The notes below the pieces were generated by a model. That model was given only the letters and a program-made list of their open reading frames with translations. It did not search any database and was not told where the DNA came from. The position numbers and the translations under genes were made by a program. This document shows positions 39,862-41,840 of a stretch of DNA of 41,840 bases, one piece after another (positions within the stretch are counted from its first letter, which is position 1; each line of letters begins with the position of its first letter). The stretch comes from an uncultured Bacteroidia bacterium (GTDB lineage Bacteria; Bacteroidota; Bacteroidia; Bacteroidales; UBA932), in NCBI GenBank assembly GCA_902796555.1, contig CADBPR010000066.1, positions 1 to 41,840 of the forward strand, given 5' to 3'.

Positions 39862-40440
39862 TTACCAGGTTTTGGCGAGTTCGGTTCCTTCGGCGACGGC
39901 ACGTGCAATCTTTCCTTCGATTTCGTCTTCCGTGCTGTAGTCCATGTTCCGGGCATCAATTGTGGTCAGCGGTCCTAGGTTCCACAGCCGGCCGATTGCC
40001 CTGATATACGGCGTGGCCTGTTCCCATTCGCTGCCGGTGGCGATATCCATGCCGCGCGTTGTGATGTACAGGACTTTCGGCGCCTGGCAGAGGCCGACGC
40101 AGTTTTTCCCGTTGTCCGTAAAGGTGATGTCAAACAGCGAAGTCTGTTCGAAGAAACATTTCAGTACGGCCGGGAAGCTCATGTCCCAGAAGGGCGCGGC
40201 TATCAGTATCCGGTCGGCTTTTGCAAGGGACGATGCCGCTTCAACGGCCCAGGCGGGGATTTCGCCCCGGCTGCGCCCGGCATATAGGTAGGGGTTCAGC
40301 GGATCAATGTCCATGTCCGGCAGGTTATAACGGGTAATCTGGTACCTGGCGGATAGCGCCTCGACAATGGGTTCCGCAATCCGCAGCGTGCGTGAATCTG
40401 TTTGCCGCACGCAGGCGTTGATGAAAACGAGGGATTTCAT
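39862..40440 (-). CDS. Flavodoxin-fold NAD(P)H oxidoreductase (AzoR-like)
   Basis: FMN-dependent NAD(P)H oxidoreductase or quinone reductase of 192 residues, with a flavodoxin-like fold. Typical segments are SLVFINACVRQTDSRTLRIA (about 3-22), the LIAAPFWDMSFPAVLKCFFEQ motif that helps bind FMN, and a YITTRGMD loop. Close homologues are annotated as azoreductases or FMN-dependent NADH reductases; the physiological acceptor is unknown. I chose ATG 40440 over an upstream TTG at 40464. No promoter of the TAnnTTTG form was found before it. The gene precedes dinB on the same strand by 39 bases. Confidence 0.85.
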   Translation of the reverse strand: MKSLVFINACVRQTDSRTLRIAEPIVEALSARYQITRYNLPDMDIDPLNPYLYAGRSRGEIPAWAVEAASSLAKADRILIAAPFWDMSFPAVLKCFFEQTSLFDITFTDNGKNCVGLCQAPKVLYITTRGMDIATGSEWEQATPYIRAIGRLWNLGPLTTIDARNMDYSTEDEIEGKIARAVAEGTELAKTW

Positions 40441-40497
40441 TTTTACTATCAGTCTTTTGCCCAAGTGGTAAGTATCATAGTGACGGTATGTAAGACT

Positions 40498-41238
40498 TTA
40501 TTGAACAGGGAAGTTGAAGTATGTGTCCGGGAAAGGCTCGTTCCGCAAGGTGAAGTGCCACCATTCGGAGTCCAGGGGCTTGAATCCATGGCGGAGCATG
40601 GCCTGGCGGAGAATCAGGCGGTTGCAGAACTGCTGCTCCGTGATACCCCTTTTATGAGCGGCGGCTTGGGCGGCGTCATATACACCGGTGTCCGGATTCC
40701 CGCAGAAATCGGGATGGCTCTCTTCACCGAACCAGTCGAAGGTGCCGCCCATATCCACTTCTTTTCCGGTGGCCATGTCCAGCAATGTCAGGTCTACGGT
40801 AGAGCCGCGGGTATGGCCGGACTTTTCCATGATATACTCCTGTGCGAACAGCACGCTTTTGGGCAGGTCGGGATAGAAAAACGCTTTCATGCGCGCATCA
40901 GCCGTGTCTGCGGCCCACCGTACAAAATGGTCTACGCTGCGCTGCGGCCGGTAGGCGTCATAGATTTTCAGCCGGTAACCTTGTTTCACCAGGTCGTCAC
41001 TGACAGCTTTGAGGCTGTCGGCGGCCGCTCGGGTCAGAAAGGCCCGGGGCGAGCAGTACCCGTCAATCCGCTCTCCCACGAAATTATACGTTCCGAAATA
41101 GCGGATTTCAAGGATGACGTCCGGAACGACATCGGTGATGGCGACAAAAGACGCCCGGCCCTTGGTGTCGGCGTTCTTGCAGGATGCAGTCGTCAAAACG
41201 GCCAGGGCCGCGACGACAAACAGTACGATTTTACGCAT
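40498..41238 (-). CDS. ddpX: D-alanyl-D-alanine dipeptidase (VanX/DdpX family), lipoprotein
   Basis: Zinc D,D-dipeptidase of 246 residues. The zinc site is His142 and Asp149 in SGHTRGSTVDLTLL and His228 in EWWHFT, with catalytic Glu225; Arg97 in DAYRPQ is the conserved family residue. The N-terminal signal has lipobox TTASC (Cys20), so the enzyme is lipid-anchored outside the inner membrane. That suits a role in cell-wall peptide recycling or scavenging of D-Ala-D-Ala; there is no vanH/vanA ligase cluster nearby, so it is not a vancomycin-resistance operon. A promoter lies at 41285-41256. Confidence 0.9.
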   Translation of the reverse strand: MRKIVLFVVAALAVLTTASCKNADTKGRASFVAITDVVPDVILEIRYFGTYNFVGERIDGYCSPRAFLTRAAADSLKAVSDDLVKQGYRLKIYDAYRPQRSVDHFVRWAADTADARMKAFFYPDLPKSVLFAQEYIMEKSGHTRGSTVDLTLLDMATGKEVDMGGTFDWFGEESHPDFCGNPDTGVYDAAQAAAHKRGITEQQFCNRLILRQAMLRHGFKPLDSEWWHFTLRNEPFPDTYFNFPVQ

Positions 41239-41255
41239 AGCTGTTATATTTGACG

Positions 41256-41285
41256 TAAATATACGATTTTTCGCTTATATGGCAA
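41256..41285 (-). promoter_or_regulatory. Probable promoter of the dipeptidase gene
   Basis: Minus-strand TTG (41285-41283), a 19-base spacer and TATATTTA (41263-41256) match the consensus except the last base. A perfect plus-strand box TATATTTG at 41245-41252 lies next to it but lacks a TTG partner. Confidence 0.5.
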
Positions 41286-41294
41286 AATGAAACG

Positions 41295-41451
41295 TTGCGC
41301 GCAAAACAGGCCCTGTTTATTCCTTGCAATAATTATTGCGATGAATAGAACGCGGTATTTCCCGTAACGGGACTGCCATCTTCTTTCACTTAAACAGAAT
41401 GGTTCAATATAGTCGGAGACGTTTTCCGAATTCATGATAATTCTTTCGGAA
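41295..41451. promoter_or_regulatory. Palindrome-rich region upstream of the flavodoxin gene
   Basis: The 270-base region between the dipeptidase and flavodoxin genes contains no credible gene but several inverted repeats: TTGCGCGCAA (41295-41304), AAACAGG-C-CCTGTTT (41304-41318), GCAATAATTATTGC (41326-41339), CCCGT-A-ACGGG (41361-41371), and GAATT-6-AATTC (41428-41443) nested in TTCCG/CGGAA arms. They could be binding sites for regulators of one or both genes. None has a U run, so they are not simple terminators. Confidence 0.45.
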
Positions 41452-41534
41452 TAATTGATAACAAGCATTCCGGAGAATCTGCCGACCTTTGCATCAGTTA
41501 GGAATGATGAAAAATGACTCAATTGATTACGACT

Positions 41535-41840
41535 ATGGCAAAGACACTTATCGCATTCTACTCCCGCCGCGGAGAAAACTGGGTGGACGGCGGCGTCCGC
41601 TTCCTTCCCAAAGGCAATAACGAGGTTATCGTAGAGAAAATCAAGGCGCAGCTTCCGGAGGCCGATGTTTTCCAGATTGAAACGGTGAAGAAATACTCCG
41701 AGGACTATATGGTCTGCATCGAGGAAGCCAAGCAGGAACTCCGTGCCAAAGCCCGTCCGGAGCTCACAGCGAAAGTAGAGAATATGGACCAGTACGACAC
41801 CATCATCCTGGGTTATCCCAACTGGTGGGGCGTGCCTCCG
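41535..41840 (+). CDS. Flavodoxin family protein, 3' truncated
   Basis: FMN-binding electron-carrier-like protein, cut off by the window end after 102 codons. It begins MAKTLIAFYSRRGENW, with the flavodoxin phosphate-binding loop, here SRRGENW rather than the classical TxTGNT, as in Flavodoxin_4 proteins. The second half shows YDTIILGYPNWWGVPP, the flavin-contacting loop of this subfamily. The stop lies beyond the window. An in-frame ATG at 41514 adds seven residues (MTQLITT), but the homologous start is 41535. A palindrome-rich region upstream suggests regulated expression. Confidence 0.85.
   Translation, partial: MAKTLIAFYSRRGENWVDGGVRFLPKGNNEVIVEKIKAQLPEADVFQIETVKKYSEDYMVCIEEAKQELRAKARPELTAKVENMDQYDTIILGYPNWWGVPP

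Noticed and set aside
41245-41252. Plus-strand TATATTTG as a promoter for the flavodoxin gene
   Set aside because: It has no TTG partner at the right distance and would require a leader of almost 280 bases. It may simply be AT-rich sequence next to the dipeptidase promoter.
41484-41491. GACCTTTG as a flavodoxin promoter box
   Set aside because: It misses the first T of TAnnTTTG, and the nearest TTG is 26 bases away, beyond the usual 19-21.
41244-41522. 92-codon minus-strand frame upstream of the dipeptidase gene
   Set aside because: It crosses the palindrome cluster and the dipeptidase promoter, and has no motif or supporting ribosome site.

Overview
The window looks like a chromosomal segment from a member of the Bacteroidales (Bacteroidota). 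By eye it is GC-rich for that group, roughly mid-to-high fifties percent. The clearest sign is the promoter form: most transcription units have a TAnnTTTG -7 box, often with a TTG about 19-20 bases upstream, and mostly AT-rich leaders without a strong Shine-Dalgarno sequence. Gene content agrees: glpABC, split gcvPA/gcvPB, a metY-metX-thrA operon, DUF4332, DUF5692 and DUF1846 genes, and several lipoproteins. A high-GC Bacteroidales such as a Rikenellaceae relative is possible but the genus cannot be fixed. There are no rRNA or tRNA genes, insertion sequences, phage genes or CRISPR arrays. This is dense housekeeping and metabolic DNA.

Layout. 1-3653: the anaerobic glycerol-3-phosphate dehydrogenase genes glpA (5' end outside the window), glpB and glpC. 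3673-8218: single genes for a DUF4332 helix-hairpin-helix protein, a GH3 beta-glucosidase lipoprotein, an arginase-fold hydrolase and a secreted nuclease lipoprotein. 8248-14952: lipoate ligase plus the whole glycine cleavage system (gcvT, gcvH, gcvPA, gcvPB, lpd), closed by a bidirectional terminator. 14971-17190: a NahK-like sugar kinase and a YqiA-like esterase fused to a degenerate nucleotidase domain, diverging from one palindromic promoter. 17199-22062: an operon of alkaline phosphatase, PatB-type C-S lyase and membrane-anchored hydrolase, then a MATE exporter and an orphan promoter-terminator unit that probably makes a small RNA of about 95 nt. 22152-26636: a four-gene operon of DUF1846, a lipoprotein, a DUF819 membrane protein and an acyltransferase. 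26658-28776: a YitT-family membrane protein and a divergent outer-membrane porin. 28799-33498: metY-metX-thrA. 33540-34768: a DUF5692 membrane protein with its own promoter and terminator. 34767-37993: serB translationally coupled to an RsbU-like sensor phosphatase. 38048-41840: a Nudix hydrolase, a Y-family polymerase, a flavin oxidoreductase, a VanX-like dipeptidase and a 3'-truncated flavodoxin.

How the genes fit together. ThrA makes homoserine, MetX acetylates it and MetY sulfhydrylates it, so one transcript covers aspartate to homocysteine apart from the aspartate-semialdehyde step. The gcv operon carries its own lipoylation and reoxidation enzymes. SerB (serine synthesis) and Gcv (glycine to C1) are linked in one-carbon metabolism but lie about 20 kb apart.

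Most unusual items: the orphan RNA unit (22032-22162), the esterase-pseudonucleotidase fusion and its palindromic divergent promoter (16062-17190), the uncharacterised DUF1846 operon, the serB-RsbU coupling, and a cluster of five palindromes upstream of the flavodoxin (41295-41451). No clearly new multi-gene defence or mobile system was found.
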